From positions 1,769,810 through 1,833,809 of the forward strand of contig JAXIVH010000015.1 in the NCBI GenBank assembly GCA_036785325.1: a stretch of 64,000 nucleotides of DNA, written 5' to 3'. The notes beneath the pieces are model-generated. The model was not told where the DNA came from. It was given only the letters and a program-made list of their open reading frames with translations, and did no database searches. Both the position numbers and the translations under genes were made by a program. The DNA is from Urophycis tenuis. Its lineage: Eukaryota; Chordata; Actinopteri; Gadiformes; Phycidae. Shown here in pieces: positions 1-13,322 of the stretch (its first letter is position 1; each line of letters starts with the position of its first letter).

Positions 1-1040
1 ATACCATCTGTACTGTAACATAACATCTGTACTATAATATACCATCTGTACTGTAATATACCATCTGTACTGTAATATACCATCTGTACTGTAATATACC
101 ATCTGTACTGTAACATATCTGTACTGTAATATACCATCTGTACTGTAACATAACATCTGTACTATAATATACCATCTGTACAATAATATACCATCTGTAT
201 TGTAATATACCATCTGTACTGTAATATACCATCTGTACTGTAACATAACATCTGTACTATAATATACCATCTGTACTATAATATACCATCTGTACTATAA
301 TATACCATCTCTACTGTAATATACCATCTGTACTGTAACATAACATCTGTACTATAATATACCATCTGTACTGTAACATAACATCTGTACTATAATATAC
401 CATCTGTACTATAATATACCATCTCTACTGTACCATAACATCTGTACTATAATATACCATCTGTACTATAATATACAATCTCTACTGTAACATAACATCT
501 GTACTATAACATACCATCTGTACTCTAACATATCATCTGTACTATAATATGCCATCTGTACTGTAATATACCATCTGTACTATAATATACCATCTGTACT
601 ATAACATACCATCTGTACTATAACATACCATCTCTACTGTAACATAACATCTGTACTATAACATACCATCTGTACTATAATATACAATCTCTACTGTAAC
701 ATAACATCTGTACTATAACATACCATCTGTACTGTAACATATCATCTGTACTATAACATGCCATCCGTACTGTAATATACCATCTGTACTATAACATACC
801 ATCTGTACTATAACATACCATCTGTACTGTAACATACCATCTGTACTGTAAAATACCATCTGTACTGTAACATAACATCTGTGCTTTAACATACCGCCTG
901 TACTATAATATACCATCCATGCTGTAATACACAGTTTGTACTCTAACATACTGTCTGTTATATTACAGAACAGAGATAGGCTACCCTCTACTTTAATATA
1001 CGGTCTGTATTGTAATATATTGTCCAACTGTAATATAGGT
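1..1040. repeat. 19-bp minisatellite array
   Basis: The block is a head-to-tail array with a 19-bp unit close to ATACCATCTGTACTGTAAT. It has roughly 47 clear copies up to about position 900, then increasingly diverged copies to about 1,040. Variants alternate CTGTAAT/CTATAAT/CTGTAAC and ACCATC/ACATC. The array starts before the window, so its left end and total length are unknown. Both strands lack long stop-free coding logic apart from the artefact that three units (57 bp) read as a 19-residue repeat on the minus strand. I see no gene in it. Confidence 0.95.
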
Positions 1041-4000
1041 TACACATCTGTGCTGTAAAACTGAGCTGGGCTGACTTTATGCATAGGGTTGTATTGTTGT
1101 TGATGGCAATGACTGGTTCTTTCTTATCCTAGATGTAAGTGATAAGTGTTTGGCTGGCTGGTTAAAATAACATTCCTTGGAAAACTTTTTAACACTTTTC
1201 TCAGAGACCCCATTTGGAAATTCAAGTTGACCAGGAGTCAACCTCAATATGTCCGATTATGAGAATATCTCACTTTATTGCCTTTCCGAAACACTTGTTC
1301 CAGGCTCTTTTAGTGCATCTGTATTTTCACCTGTGTGTCTGCGTACATGCACTTGATTGGAATGTGCGTGCATGGGTTGGTGTATGTATTTGTAGTGTAA
1401 TGTTTCATTGCAGTTGTAATTCATTTCCAGATATCACTAGCCTCTAACACAAGCCTTTTAGAAAACTGTGGCCTTTTGTAAATCTACCATGTAATGGCCC
1501 TCAGAAAATAGGTTAGGGTCATGCACCTCTGGAGCCTGAACGCCAAACACTGTTCATCGGCTCATATCAGGGTAGGGCATGATGTACGACTGTGCAGCAG
1601 TGCGCAGCAGCCCTGCCCAGACTGTACACACCTCGACAGTGCAGTGAAAACACAATGTCTTGTTTGGCTACAACGTCTCGTCCCAGGTCATATTTCCTGC
1701 AAACGTAAATGGAAAAGCTTGCCAAAAACATCACAAAGTTTTGCGTCAAAGTTTACCTTTCACGACCCAGCTATACAATCTGTAATGGCACACTGTTAGA
1801 ATAGGTAGCCCATGATGTCATCGCCAGCATGCTCACTGTTTCTGAGTGTTGCTTTGTTCTGCTGAACCGCCCCCCCCCCCCTCCCCATTGTTGCATTATT
1901 ATTTTTTTTTAAACATCGGAAAATCCATTCTTTTGTTCATATGTAATGTGACTAATCGCCATGTGTCCCAGGCACGTTAGCTACTTGGCCTGCGATGCAG
2001 CTGGCGGTGTATTCGCGTGTGTGTGCGTGTGTGTGCGTGCGTGTGCTTGTGTTTTCCTATGGGCCAGACGCTGACTTCATTGCCACCATGCTTGCCACAT
2101 GAGTCCCATCCATGGCCCCTGCCAGCCAGGCCCTGCTTCCTCCCATTACCCCTCAACAGTGCAGATGGGATCTCCTCATATCAAACATCCAGGACGCTTT
2201 TCTCCAGTTTCGCTCCATAAACAGTCTCCAAAGCTACCGTTCTGGGTTACTTTCCACAGTCGGTGTCAGGCTTATAAGCGCAGACATCACAGGCGACGCT
2301 TGGATGCCAGATATCCCTCTTGGACGCTTCATAATTTTCCGAGCAAGCAAAGCTTTCCGTTGACTAATAAAGAATGAATAATGTCTCCCCGTTTACACTC
2401 AGGAAATCTGCAGGCTTTCAAATAAAATCTGAATAGACGGATCACCATGGCTTACAGAAGCGATACTTGGGCAATATCTGACACACTTGTAGCATGACCT
2501 CCCCAGTGACATGCAGCGGAACTAAATCAACGTGAGAGACTCTGACGGCCCACCCATGTTCAACTCTCAGGCTGGGATGGACTGATGCAAGACATGAAGG
2601 AGGACCAACAAAACAACACATTTTTTCAGAAATAGTAAAAGTGGTGTTTACAGGCTGGAAGTCAGCAGACAGCACAGAATCCCTCAGTCCGTCCACCACA
2701 TGAGAGAGCGGCCATGTGAAGCTGCAGGGGCCCCCAGGATATGTTCTGCTGCCACTACTATTAGTGAGAGAGAGAGAGGGCTTCCTTTTTCTCTGCCCCC
2801 CCCCCATTCCCAATCCCACTGCAGTGATTGCTCTCTAACGACCCCCCCACTTCTCCCCCCCCCCCCCCCTCGTGGGCCTTGGCTTGTGCAAAGGAGACTT
2901 TCTCACACCAGAGATCAATGCACCAGCAGGTAACTAATTCTGAAACAAATCCCCTATGGCTTTTTTTTTATACGAATAATGTAATAATACTACAATCTAA
3001 ATGATCTGTGGGCTCATAGCACAGTTTTCCTTATATACATTACATTTTTTTCTAACCACAGCAATACTTCATTAACATAAACAAAAATGTGCATCTTAGA
3101 CGTACTTAGGGCTTGAACATAATTACGGCCTGAGATCTGTCTGTAACCCCCCCGCTGGGTTTAGAGCAGAGGTTTTAACACTCTGCGACAACATGGCTGC
3201 TTACTCTTCCTTCCTTGCGTTCCACCAGATGCCTTGGTGCACTACGTCTGTAATCACGCCCTTGTAAAATGACTTTTAACCTTAGGTTGTCGCTAGGAGA
3301 AGTTTTTGACAGCTGTTGGCCAGTTATCAGCCTTTGGCTTGAGTTCCAAACCTGGTGCTGTGTGTGTATCAGCTTTAATCTGCAAATCTTTAAAGAACAA
3401 TAACGCCCATAAGTATAAGTTAAAACCCGGCTACAAACTTTACAAACCACATATTGAAAAGACATGTGACCCACAGATGGAAACCCCTAAAAAACCAAGA
3501 GGCAATTATCTAGAGATGGTCCTTCCAAAAACAGCATCCCTATTCACTGATTGGACTCGACAATCAATTCATCAATAATGGCCGGTGGGGACGATGACGG
3601 AATAGATCGATCTCATCCAGAGAGTTCTACCTAGTTTCCCTCCAAGTTCTTCTTGGAACCTAAGGTGTCGTCTATACATGAAAAAATCTATACCCCGCCA
3701 AAGCCCACCACCATGCCTGTGAACATATGCTGGTAAAAACTTAAAGAGTCTGACCTCATCGTATAAATGAGACATAATTGCGAACACAAAATTACCTCAG
3801 AATAAAAGAATTGCCTTTTATAGTGAAACTAAAGGCTACCAATAAAGGCATGTTTCACCACTTCTGAGGCTTAGGCGATGCAACATGTTTCTCGCCAAAC
3901 ACTCTTGCAACAGAGCTCAAACACAGTTTCCACGCTGACGGCCTTGTCTTGGCAGAACCAGCAGCTAGGTTATCAGCCCTCCCAGAGTCACACGTTGGAC

Positions 4001-4085
4001 CTGGTTCTCCTTCACTGAAACTACTGAGCATCCAGGAGCCCAGTGGATCACCCACAGACTTTCTTCTTCTTGGAAGTGAGAGTGA
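1041..4085. other. non-coding stretch, no gene seen
   Basis: This is unique-looking intergenic or intronic DNA with small homopolymer runs (C runs near 1,869, 2,800 and 2,860) and a short imperfect GT stretch near 2,015-2,050. No open frame here has codon structure, splice sites or domain resemblance that would support a gene. Confidence 0.6.

Positions 4086-4088
<3 letters not shown>

Positions 4089-4179
<91 letters not shown>
4089..4179. repeat. (GA)n microsatellite
   Basis: A perfect GA dinucleotide run of about 91 bp. Open frames across it are low-complexity artefacts. Confidence 0.97.
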
Positions 4180-4182
<3 letters not shown>

Positions 4183-5192
4183 CCCAGGAGGTTGGGAGAT
4201 GGGAGGGGGCCCCCCACCTGATGGCCATCTGTTAGACTCATTGGGCTACCTGATGTGATGTGATGTCAGTGGTGTCAGTTAGGGTTGGGGTAAGGGATGT
4301 GTCAGTGAGGATGAGGTTCAGGGTTAGTTAGGGTTATGTTCATTGGGGTTATGTCTGTCATGGTTAGTTTTATGCCTGTTAGGGTCATGTCTGTTAGCCA
4401 GCAGTTACAGTAAGCATGAAAATGCTGTGTCACATTGGTTCACGCCACATTAACTGTTCACCTGCTTCACAGGAAGAAGGGGCGCATACAGAACAATATA
4501 GGATAAACAACCATGAGTACTGAGTATATAAGGGTTTTAATTTTTGATTTGCTTGTTTAATTTTTAACTTGTGTCAAAAGTTAGTTTGTCTGCTTGTGTC
4601 TAAATTGCACATAAAGTGGAATGTGCATACATTACATGTTTAGTAATTCAACAGGCCAATGTTTTCACTGGCATACTTCCAACCAAACTTAAGTGAAGCT
4701 CCAATGACCTCTTTTCCTCCAAATGGGGTCTTCCATTGACGTTGTGCTTGTATGAACAACGTCTGGGGCCATGACACTCGCTGGATTTCTTTACCTCAAA
4801 CATTAACCACACCTGATGGTCGCAAATTGAAACTAGCGAGAAGATGTGAAGTCTGTGGAGGTACGGTAGGGGGTTGTAGTTGTAGGCTCTGTATAACGAC
4901 AGTCATTTCACTGTACATGATATGATGGTGCTTCATAGGGCACCTCTGTGGACTACAGTGCATTGTACACAGGAATGCAAAATAGGACTACTACTGAAGA
5001 TATTTATTAACACATTTGACAAGAGTGCAATATGCTACCACAGCTCCTAATCTGTAAATGATTGAATTTAGTGACATCCACACATGTACTTCCTTCCAAA
5101 TCACAGCGTGTCTTCAGAGAGGGATGAAGGAAGCGTTTCCCTACGGCTGGACGTCTGGCTGCAGAGGGCCAGGCAGCACTGCCTTTGTGCCC
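4180..5192. other. non-coding stretch, no gene seen
   Basis: Contains short GGTTAG/GTTAGGGTT-rich sequence at about 4,270-4,400, resembling degenerate telomere-like or simple repeat, followed by AT-rich DNA. No gene is supported. Confidence 0.5.
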
Positions 5193-5218
5193 GGGGGGGG
5201 GGGGGGGGGGGGGGGGGG
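5193..5218. repeat. poly(G) run, 26 bases
   Basis: An uninterrupted run of 26 G. Length may be unreliable in the assembly because homopolymers are error-prone. Confidence 0.95.
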
Positions 5219-5480
5219 CAGGGTTATGTTGGGCGGCTCTGCCATCCCTCCGACCATCACACACATCGGTTTATACTTGTGGAAATCCAATACTCTTTAT
5301 ATATTTAGCTTGTCCTTTGCTAGATTTAAGGTCATAGATCAAGCCAAAGAGTCAACAACTTTTAGCGCGAGGGTTAATATCCTACTGTTTGTGGTGAACC
5401 GAGACGCAAATTGCCTTGTTTCTCTGAGCTTATGCTTTAGATTCTTAGCGCCAATAGATTACTGGTGTAACTGGCAGAGG

Positions 5481-5481
<1 letters not shown>

Positions 5482-5522
<41 letters not shown>
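5482..5522. repeat. (GT)n microsatellite
   Basis: An imperfect GT run of about 41 bp with two TAT interruptions. Confidence 0.95.
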
Positions 5523-6189
5523 TACATGTTACACACCAATTGATTTCCTGTGATGAATTTAAATCAGCTGTGGTGGAAAATAAAACCAAGATGCTGAGGC
5601 AATCAGTTTGGGATTCTTCTTCCTCAACAGGGTGGCTCATGTTTTGTCAACATGCTCCAGCCAGGGCGTCTACATTTACGTACATACATCAAAGTCATTA
5701 CATAGTAGCCACAGGAATATCTCTTCAGATGTTTTTTTACGTGCCGAATGTGAAGGCTTGCTTGTAGCAGCCAGGCTCTATTTTCTTCTTCTTCTTCAAC
5801 TTTTTTTTTAGCCTGCCTCCACTCCTCCTCATGTATTCTATTACACTACCACAGATGGAGCCCAGTATGACTGCAGTCCACTACTGCCATGGACACCATT
5901 GCAGTTAACTACATGTACGCTACAACTACTACTGGGGTCGAGTATACCTCAATTGAAGCTTGGATTCACAACACACACATACATACATTTTTCCTGTTAC
6001 TATGATATGTGTAGTCATTATAGTCATATAGTTATTAATACAAACAACTTATAAACAACCTGTAAATCAACCGGAACATATATTTCACATCATATGTGAT
6101 ACGTTAATTCCGTTCCGTACTGATACTATATATTTATTTTATTTCTATTCTTTTTATTTTTGGTATTTTATTTAATTTAAAAAAATGTG

Positions 6190-6265
6190 TGCTGTATTTA
6201 TATGTACCCTGGCCGCTTCGGTGACCCAACTTCCCTTCGAGGGTTAATAAATTCTCTCTATGTCT
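6190..6265 (+). repeat. probable SINE/LINE 3' tail fragment
   Basis: The stretch ending in ACTTCCCTTCGAGGGTTAAT followed by AAATTC and a weak tetranucleotide tail resembles the 3' tails of interspersed fish retroposons (motif CTTCGGGGATTAATAAAGT). Only the tail is present, and the family is not assigned. The resemblance is from memory, without a search. Confidence 0.35.
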
Positions 6266-6317
6266 ACAGTATGTCTAATAGCACAATATTATGTGATTGC
6301 AGAACTATTTTGGAGTG

Positions 6318-6327
6318 GTTGTAATAT
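6318..6327. repeat. target-site duplication, left copy
   Basis: GTTGTAATAT directly precedes the element's tail and is repeated exactly at its other end. Confidence 0.8.
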
Positions 6328-9300
6328 CCATCCATCCATCCATCCATCCATTTCTGCCGCTTATCCGGGGTCGGGTCGCGGGGGCAGCAGCCTGAGGAGG
6401 GAAGCCCAGACTTCCCTCTCCCCAGCCACTTCGTCCAGCTCTTCCGGGGGGATCCCGAGGTGTTCCCAGGCCAGCCGAGAGACATAGTCCCTCCAGCGTG
6501 TCCTGGGTCTTCCCCGGGGCCTCCTCCCGGAGGGACGTGCCCGGAACACCTCCCCAGGGAGGCGTCCAGGAGGCATCCTCACTAGATGCCCGAGCCACCG
6601 CAACTGGCTCCTCTCGATGCGGAGGAGCAGCGGTTCTACTCTGAGCCCCTCCCGGATGACCGAGCTTCTCACCCTATCTCTAAGGGAGAGCCCGGACACC
6701 CTGCGGAGGAAACTCATTTCGGCCGCTAGTATTCGCGATCTCGTTCTTTCGGTCACTACCCACAGCTCGTGACCATAGGTGAGGGTAGGAACGTAGATTG
6801 ACCGGTAAATCGAGAGCTTCGCCTTTCGGCTCAGCTCCTTCTTCACCATGACGGACTGGTGCAGAGCCCGCATCACTGCCGACGCCGCACCGATCCGTCG
6901 GTCAATCTCCCGCTCCATCCTCCCCTCACTCGTGAACAAGACCCCGAGATACTTGAACTCCTCCACTTGAGGCAGAATCTCCTCCCCGACCCGGAGAGTG
7001 CACTCCACCCTTTTCCGGCCGAGAACCATGGCCTCGGATTTGGAGGTGCTGATCCTCATCCCAGCCGCTTCACATTCGGCTGCGAACCGCTCCAGTGAGA
7101 ACTGAAGGTCACGGCCCGATGAAGCCAACAGGACAAGATCATCTGCGAAAAGCAGTGACGCAATCCTGAGGCCACCGAACCGTAACCCCTCAACGCCCTG
7201 GCTGCGCCTAGAAATTCTGTCCATAAAAGTTGTGAACAGAATCGGTGACAAAGGGCAGCCCTGGCGGAGGCCAACTCTCACCGGAAACAGGTTCGACTTA
7301 CTGCCGGCAATGCGGACCAAGCTCTGGCACCGGGAGTACAGGGACCCGATGGCCCATAACAGCGGGCCCGGTACCCCATACTCCCGGAGCACCCCCCACA
7401 GGGCTCCCCGAGGGACACGGTCGAACGCCTTCTCCAAGTCCACAAAGCACATGTAGACTGGTTGGGCGAACTCCCATGCACCCTCGAGTACCGCGCCAAG
7501 GGTATAGAGCTGGTCCACAGTTCCACGGCCGGAACGAAAACCACATTGCTCCTCCTGAATCCGAGGTTCGACTATCCTACGGACCCTCCTCTACAGGACC
7601 CCCGAATAGACCTTACCGGGGAGGCTGAGGAGTGTGATCCCCCTGTAGTTGGAGCACACCCTCCGGTCCCCCTTTTTGAAGAGGGGAACCACAACCCCGG
7701 TCTGCCAATCCAGAGGCACTGCCCCCGATGTCCACGCGATGCTGCAGAGACGTGTCAACCAAGACAGCCCCACAGCATCCAGGGCCTTTAGGAACTCAGG
7801 GTGGATCTCGTCCACCCCCGGGGCCTTGCCACCGAGGAGCTTTTTAACCACCTCGGCGATCTCAGCCCCGGAGATAGGAGAGTCCCCCCCCGAGTCCCCA
7901 GACCCTGCTTCCTCAGTGGAAGGCGTGTTGGTGGGATTGAGGAGGTCTTCGAAGTATTCCCCCCACCGATTCACAACGTCCCGAGTCGAGGTCAGCAGCG
8001 CCCCGTCTCTCCCAAACACGGTGTTGACAGAGCACTGCTTCCCCCTCCTGAGACGCCGGATGGTGGTCCAGAACCTCCTCGAAGCCGTTCGGAAGTCCTT
8101 CTCCATGGCCTCACCAAACTCCTCCCACACCCGAGTTTTTGCCTCCGCAACCGCCGACGCCGCGCCCCGCTTGGCCCGCCGGTACCCATCAGCTGCCTCA
8201 GGAGTCCCACGGGCCAAAAAGGCCCGGTAGGACTCCTTCTTCAGCTTGACGGCATCCCTTACAGCTGGGGTCCACCAGCGGGTTCGGGGGTTGCCGCCGC
8301 GACAGGCGCCGACGACCTTACGGCCACAGCTCCGGTCGGCCGCTTCAACAATGGAGGCACGGAACAAGGTCCACTCGGACTCTATGTCCCCCACCTCCCC
8401 CGGGACATGGTTGAAGCTCTCCCGGAGGTGGGAGTTGAAGCTCGTTCTGACAGGAGATTCAGCCAGACGTTCCCAGCAGACCCTCACAGAACGTTTGGGT
8501 CTGCCAGGTCTGACCGGCATCTTCCCCCGCCATCGGAGCCAACTCGCCACCAGGTGGTGATCAGTTGACAGCTCCGCCCCTCTCTTCACCCGAGTGTCCA
8601 AGACATGCGGCCGCAAGTCCGATGATACAACTACAAAGTCGATCATCGAACTGCGGCCTAGGGTGTCCCGGTGCCAAGTGCACATGTGGACACCCTTATG
8701 CTTGAACATGGTGTTCGTTATGGACAATCCATGACGAGCACAGAAGTCCAACAACAAAACACCACTCGGGTTCAGATCAGGGGGACCGTTCCTCCCAATC
8801 ACGCCCCTCCAGGTCTCACTGTCATTGCCCACATGGGCGTTGAAGTCCCCCAGCAGAACAAGGGAGTCCCCAGACGGGGCGCTTTCTAACACCCCCTCCA
8901 AGGACTCCAGAAAGGGTGGGTACTCTGAACTGCCGTTCGGTGCATAAGCACAAACGACAGTCAGGACCCGTCCCCCCACCCGAAGGCGGAGGGAGGCTAC
9001 CCTCTCGTCCACCGGGGTGAACCCCAACGTACAGGCGCCGAGCCGGGGGGAAATAAGCTTTCCCACCCCCGCTCGGCGCCTCTCCCCAGGGGCAACTCCA
9101 GAGTGGAAAAGAGTCCAACCCCTCTCAAGGACGCTGGTTCCGGAGCCTAAACTGTGTATCGAGGTGAGCCCGACTATGTCCAGCCGGTACCTCTCAGCCT
9201 CGCACACCAGCTCAGGCTCCTTCCCCGCCAGAGAGGTGACATTCCACGTCCCCAGAGCTAGCTTCTGCAGCTGAGGGTCGGACCGTCCAGGTCCCCGCCT

Positions 9301-9457
9301 CCTGCTGCCGCCCAGCTCACATTGCACCCGACCCCTTTGGCCCCTCCCACGGGTGGTGAACCCATGGGAAGGGGGTCCCGCGTCGTCCCTTCGGGCTGTG
9401 CCCGACCGGGCCCCGCGGGCGTAGACCCGGCCACCAGGCGCTCGCCAACGGGCCCTT
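6328..9457 (-). mobile_element. RTE-clade LINE, Rex3-like, apparently full length
   Basis: A non-LTR retrotransposon of about 3.13 kb on the minus strand. The 3' end (left side) is a (GGAT)n-type tail at 6,328-6,350, the short tandem GATG-like tail known for Rex3 elements. It is bounded by a perfect 10-bp direct repeat, GTTGTAATAT, at 6,318-6,327 and 9,458-9,467, which I read as the target-site duplication made on insertion. The body encodes an apurinic-type endonuclease followed by a reverse transcriptase, the order of the RTE clade. It is much richer in GC than the flanking DNA. Assignment to RTE/Rex3 rests on recognised protein motifs and tail type. A related RTE family such as Expander is possible. 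Confidence 0.85.
6361..9327 (-). pseudogene. LINE polyprotein (endonuclease-reverse transcriptase), one internal stop
   Basis: This frame would copy the element's RNA into DNA at a nicked genomic target. The upstream part (9,327 to 7,594) carries the endonuclease signatures: LGTWNVTSL near its start, LLGDFNAHVG in the middle and STDHHLVASW further on. The reverse transcriptase starts before the break (GGKAPGVDEIHPEF, NYRGITLLSL) and continues after it with FVDLEKAFDRVPR, LRQGCPLSPILF and the catalytic FADD at 7,138-7,149. A C-terminal RRPRGRPRTRWRDYV region follows. The frame stays the same on both sides of a single TAG at 7,591-7,593 and runs to the stop at 6,361. The frame opens at 9,327 with a GTG codon, and I see no convincing ATG, so the true start is unresolved. 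With the stop, the catalytic part would be separated from the endonuclease, so this copy is probably inactive. Confidence 0.85.
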
Positions 9458-9467
9458 GTTGTAATAT
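9458..9467. repeat. target-site duplication, right copy
   Basis: GTTGTAATAT directly follows the 5' end of the minus-strand element and matches 6,318-6,327 exactly. Confidence 0.8.
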
Positions 9468-12400
9468 AGACTGTGATATAGCCAGGGATGCTAAACCCTA
9501 AACTACTTTGGACATTGGTGATGGACTATAAGTCTTCACTCATTATCTTAGAATGTGAAAAAAAAGATTACTATAAAAATAACTATAAATTATACCCATT
9601 TGCAAAATGTTGCTCCATTGAGTGAACCTTAATGTAGTGCAGGCTTAATGTTGTGTCGTAGGCCTACTGCCACAACGCTTAAAGGCATATCCCTGCTTGT
9701 GACTGCAGAAACGAAAGGCCCAATCCTTTTTAGTTCAAAATTCAAGACAACTCTAAACAAACAGGTCATGCACTCTGACCCCATCTTTTACTCCACACCC
9801 CAGGACATTCCACCCAAATGACCTCATGTGGGACAAGCAGGGCTTGGAAAGCAATAAAGTCTGTCTCATCAGAGATGGCTTTTCCTTCGGCTCTTTGGCT
9901 CCATTGTCCAGGGGCAATGGGCCTCCAGCCTGGGGTCCAGGGCCACGCCCCCTCCAGGGGGGGCAGCTTCAAAGACCTGGGGGGTGTGGGGGAGGAGCCA
10001 GGTTGCTAGGCCTCAGAGAATTTACGCCAAAAAGAATGATTTTAAGGAAAGTTTTCAGTGATGTGGATTTTTAACACTTAGCTAAACAGTTAATAACACA
10101 CTTGTCAGCACATGGATTTGATTCACATAATGGATGGGTTTGATAGTTATTGATTCGGGTGGATTCACTCTACTTAGCCGCAATTGCTTCCTGACATGAC
10201 ACATTTATAACTATTTCTTTAATTAAACTCCTTAAAAATTGTCCTTACATTTGACCAACAATTTAAAGCTGTATGAAGGTCTGACCCTAACAGATTGTTA
10301 GCCTAATCATTAACATGCACATAACACATGTTTCCCTTCAACCTGGGTCCTGGTAGCTGGTTATTTATTTAAACTTTTATTTGAGCAGCTCTAGTCTTTG
10401 AGGCCCAAATTCCTTTTGCTTTTACAAGAGAAACCTGATCAGACAGCTTCATTAGCACATACACACTTTCTGCTTTTGAAGTTATAATCATATGATTATA
10501 ATATATATATATATTAGTGAATTTGTTTTCTATTTTGTAGCCAGTGACTGCAACTGTGGCTGCTAGCTGGATGCAGACAAAGGGGTTGTATGTTGGAGAA
10601 TTAATGCTGACATGGTTGGCCAGAGTGTCAGGAGAGTCAGACAATGCTCTCATGTCTGTCTTGGGCTCTGGTCCTTCTTTAAGGACACTCTGGAGTGTGC
10701 CCACAGTGGAAAGAGTTTGTTGAATGTTATTCACACCGTCAAACCAAATGTTGGCTCCAAGTGCATGGAAGTTATGTTAGGTAACTATGAGCCTATTTCT
10801 TTATAATGTTTGGTTTCCTGCTGTTCTAAAAATGAAATAGGCCATTGACACCACTGCTGTCGATGAACGATAATACATTGTTGGATAATGTCATAGGTCA
10901 ATAAGGGTCAATATAATGTTCTGTTGTAAAATTAAATCCACTCAAATTGCCTAAGGGTCTATCTCTAAAGAGCTGTGATCTGCTAATATATAGATATATA
11001 ACAAAAATAATCTACAAAAAACACCAACAAAGTGAGAGCTTTTGCTTCCATCACGTCTGCCTCTAGCATCATGAAGAATCAGGCGTTTCAGTGTGACTAG
11101 CTAACTGGCACCTTAACACCATCCAGACAGTCACAGTCGGACAATGACCTACATGGAAACTGGGAGTCTGACTGGGAGTGGGCTATGGATAAAAAAAGTT
11201 AACATTAGGTCCTAAACTGGACACCATCAACAGACACCCCTGGTGTCATCGTTCATGTTTCACTTAGAAAAAGTGAAGTCACTTTTTTAGGAATACAATT
11301 TCTGTATAAATATTACTGTTGGCCACTTTCAGTGGAGGTTTTTGCCCCAACATCAAGTCCCTCTACCAAAGTCCTGAGATGGTTTTCAATAAACAATAAT
11401 CTGTCTGGAGGAAAATAATGACAATACACTCAAAATGAACATACACAACTCAAAGCTCTCTTTGAAAGTGTGCCGCAATCACAGTGGTAGGTCTCCGGCT
11501 CTGGGAAGACTGTGGGAGCAGAGTAGCATTTCAACAGAAAAGTGCCACACATTGGAGAATCTCATTGACCTCTGGTTGACATGAGTTGTACACTGATGAA
11601 TAGGCATGTGCCTGGGGCTTCCACCAGAGACTGCCGGGGGGCCGGGGGCCGCGGGGAGAACTTTCCCAGGCTGAGAGGCAAGCGGAGGCCAAACGATCAA
11701 TTATGGAGCCGCTAAGACAAGCAGCTAGCAAAAGAGGCCCTGTAATGCTAAACTTTCTCCGGGGTCCGGGGAGGACGGCATCCCCCCAGATGTACCTTGC
11801 AGGTGACATCATGCGCTGCAGCAGCAACCTGAAACCTGATGCTCATTTGCCTTCATTACCACTGTTTCCGCTCAGCTCAGACAAAGTGGAGGTGGAGGAA
11901 CGGTAGAGTTTGCAACCCTGAAAATGTTTCCAAACTAAAATGTTCCAAACCAAACAGTGAAGGCGCACTAGTGTCCAAGGTGAAAGTGGGGGGGGGGGGA
12001 TGTCTGGTCTCATAGTACAACCAGTCTGCAGACACTCTGCCAAATAGTGACCTCAACTCTGGGCAGTGGGGGCTGCGCACTATGCTGGATACAGCTACGT
12101 GTACACATGTGGCTATGCAGCAGTGCTACGGATATTAGGCCTCTTGTCTAGGTCTCTACTGTGGTGCAGTAAATGCCTCGCTGCTGCAGTTAAGCCATGT
12201 TTAGGCTCAGAGCTGTAAACATATGGGGCCAGAATATTCCATGGCCTAGAACTTCCCACTCTTAAATCTTAAAAAACAAAATCTTGTTTTTGACATTACC
12301 CCTTAAAACTTGAGAAAAACATGACATAACTTTCAACTTGGTACTGGTGCATGCAGCAGCTGGAAACTAAATCACCATATTTTCCCTCATCAGCCACTAC

Positions 12401-12812
12401 CACACAAAATCTTCCCTCAGCCCGACATTACTTTGTTGTATAAAACATTAGCCGTAATACAATGGAAATAATGTTGGCAGTTTATTGGCAGCTAAACGGA
12501 GGCAAGACAAGAACACACGTCCTGTGCACAGGATCTCATCGGCAGTGGAAAAAGTAATTCCCAGTTTGTGGCTGGTGTGGTTTTCTCCTGCGGAATGGAC
12601 TTGATCCCCCGGAGAAAGCGATTGAACCGTGCTTTAATCTGGAAAATATTACAGCGAGGTGGAAGAACATGGGAAACAATAGCACTGAAGGGCTCCTCAT
12701 CCTGCGTCCTGCCAGCCTCCCTGGTTCAGAGACATGCTGCCGTCCCTCTCGCCACCGCAGCTACCGCTTGGCCCGCTGCATGGCCCGCTGCACCATGTTT
12801 TCCACCTCACCG
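9468..12812. other. non-coding stretch, no gene seen
   Basis: Mostly AT-balanced unique DNA. A GC-richer island lies at about 11,620-11,800. No splice-bounded exon with recognisable protein similarity was found on either strand. Confidence 0.5.
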
Positions 12813-13018
12813 TCTGACTGACTGACTGGCTGACTGACTGACTGACTGACTGACTGACTGACTGACTGACTGGCTGGCTGACTGACTGACTGACTGACTG
12901 ACTGACTGACTGACTGACTGGCTGGCTGACTGACTGACTGACTGACTGACTGACTGACTGGCTGACTGACTGAATGACTGGCTGACTGACTGACTGACTG
13001 AATGACTGACTGACTGAC
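12813..13018. repeat. (CTGA)n tetranucleotide array
   Basis: About 206 bp of CTGA/ACTG units with scattered CTGG and ATGA variants. The minus strand reads as a serine/valine/glutamine repeat, which is an artefact. Confidence 0.97.
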
Positions 13019-13143
13019 GAGGCCTGCTTGGCCGGGTCACACCACGCAGCCGCTCTGTTACCGGTCTGGCTGATTCTTAGTGTTAAGGTTTTTTAGGTGA
13101 ATTGACTGCCCCCTCATCCAGCAAAGTAGTAAGATATGACGCT

Positions 13144-13243
13144 TGTGTGTGTGTGTGTGTGTGTGTGTGCGTGCGTGCGTGCGTGTGTGTGCGTTTGTGT
13201 GTGTGTGTGTGCGTGTGTGTGTGTGCGTGTGTGTGTGTGTGTG

Positions 13244-13322
<79 letters not shown>

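Noticed and set aside
4270..4400. Interstitial telomere repeat (GGTTAG-like)
   Set aside because: Only scattered GTTAGGGTT units occur, without a tandem TTAGGG array.
7801..8568. 255-residue plus-strand open frame
   Set aside because: It is the antisense shadow of the GC-rich LINE endonuclease region.
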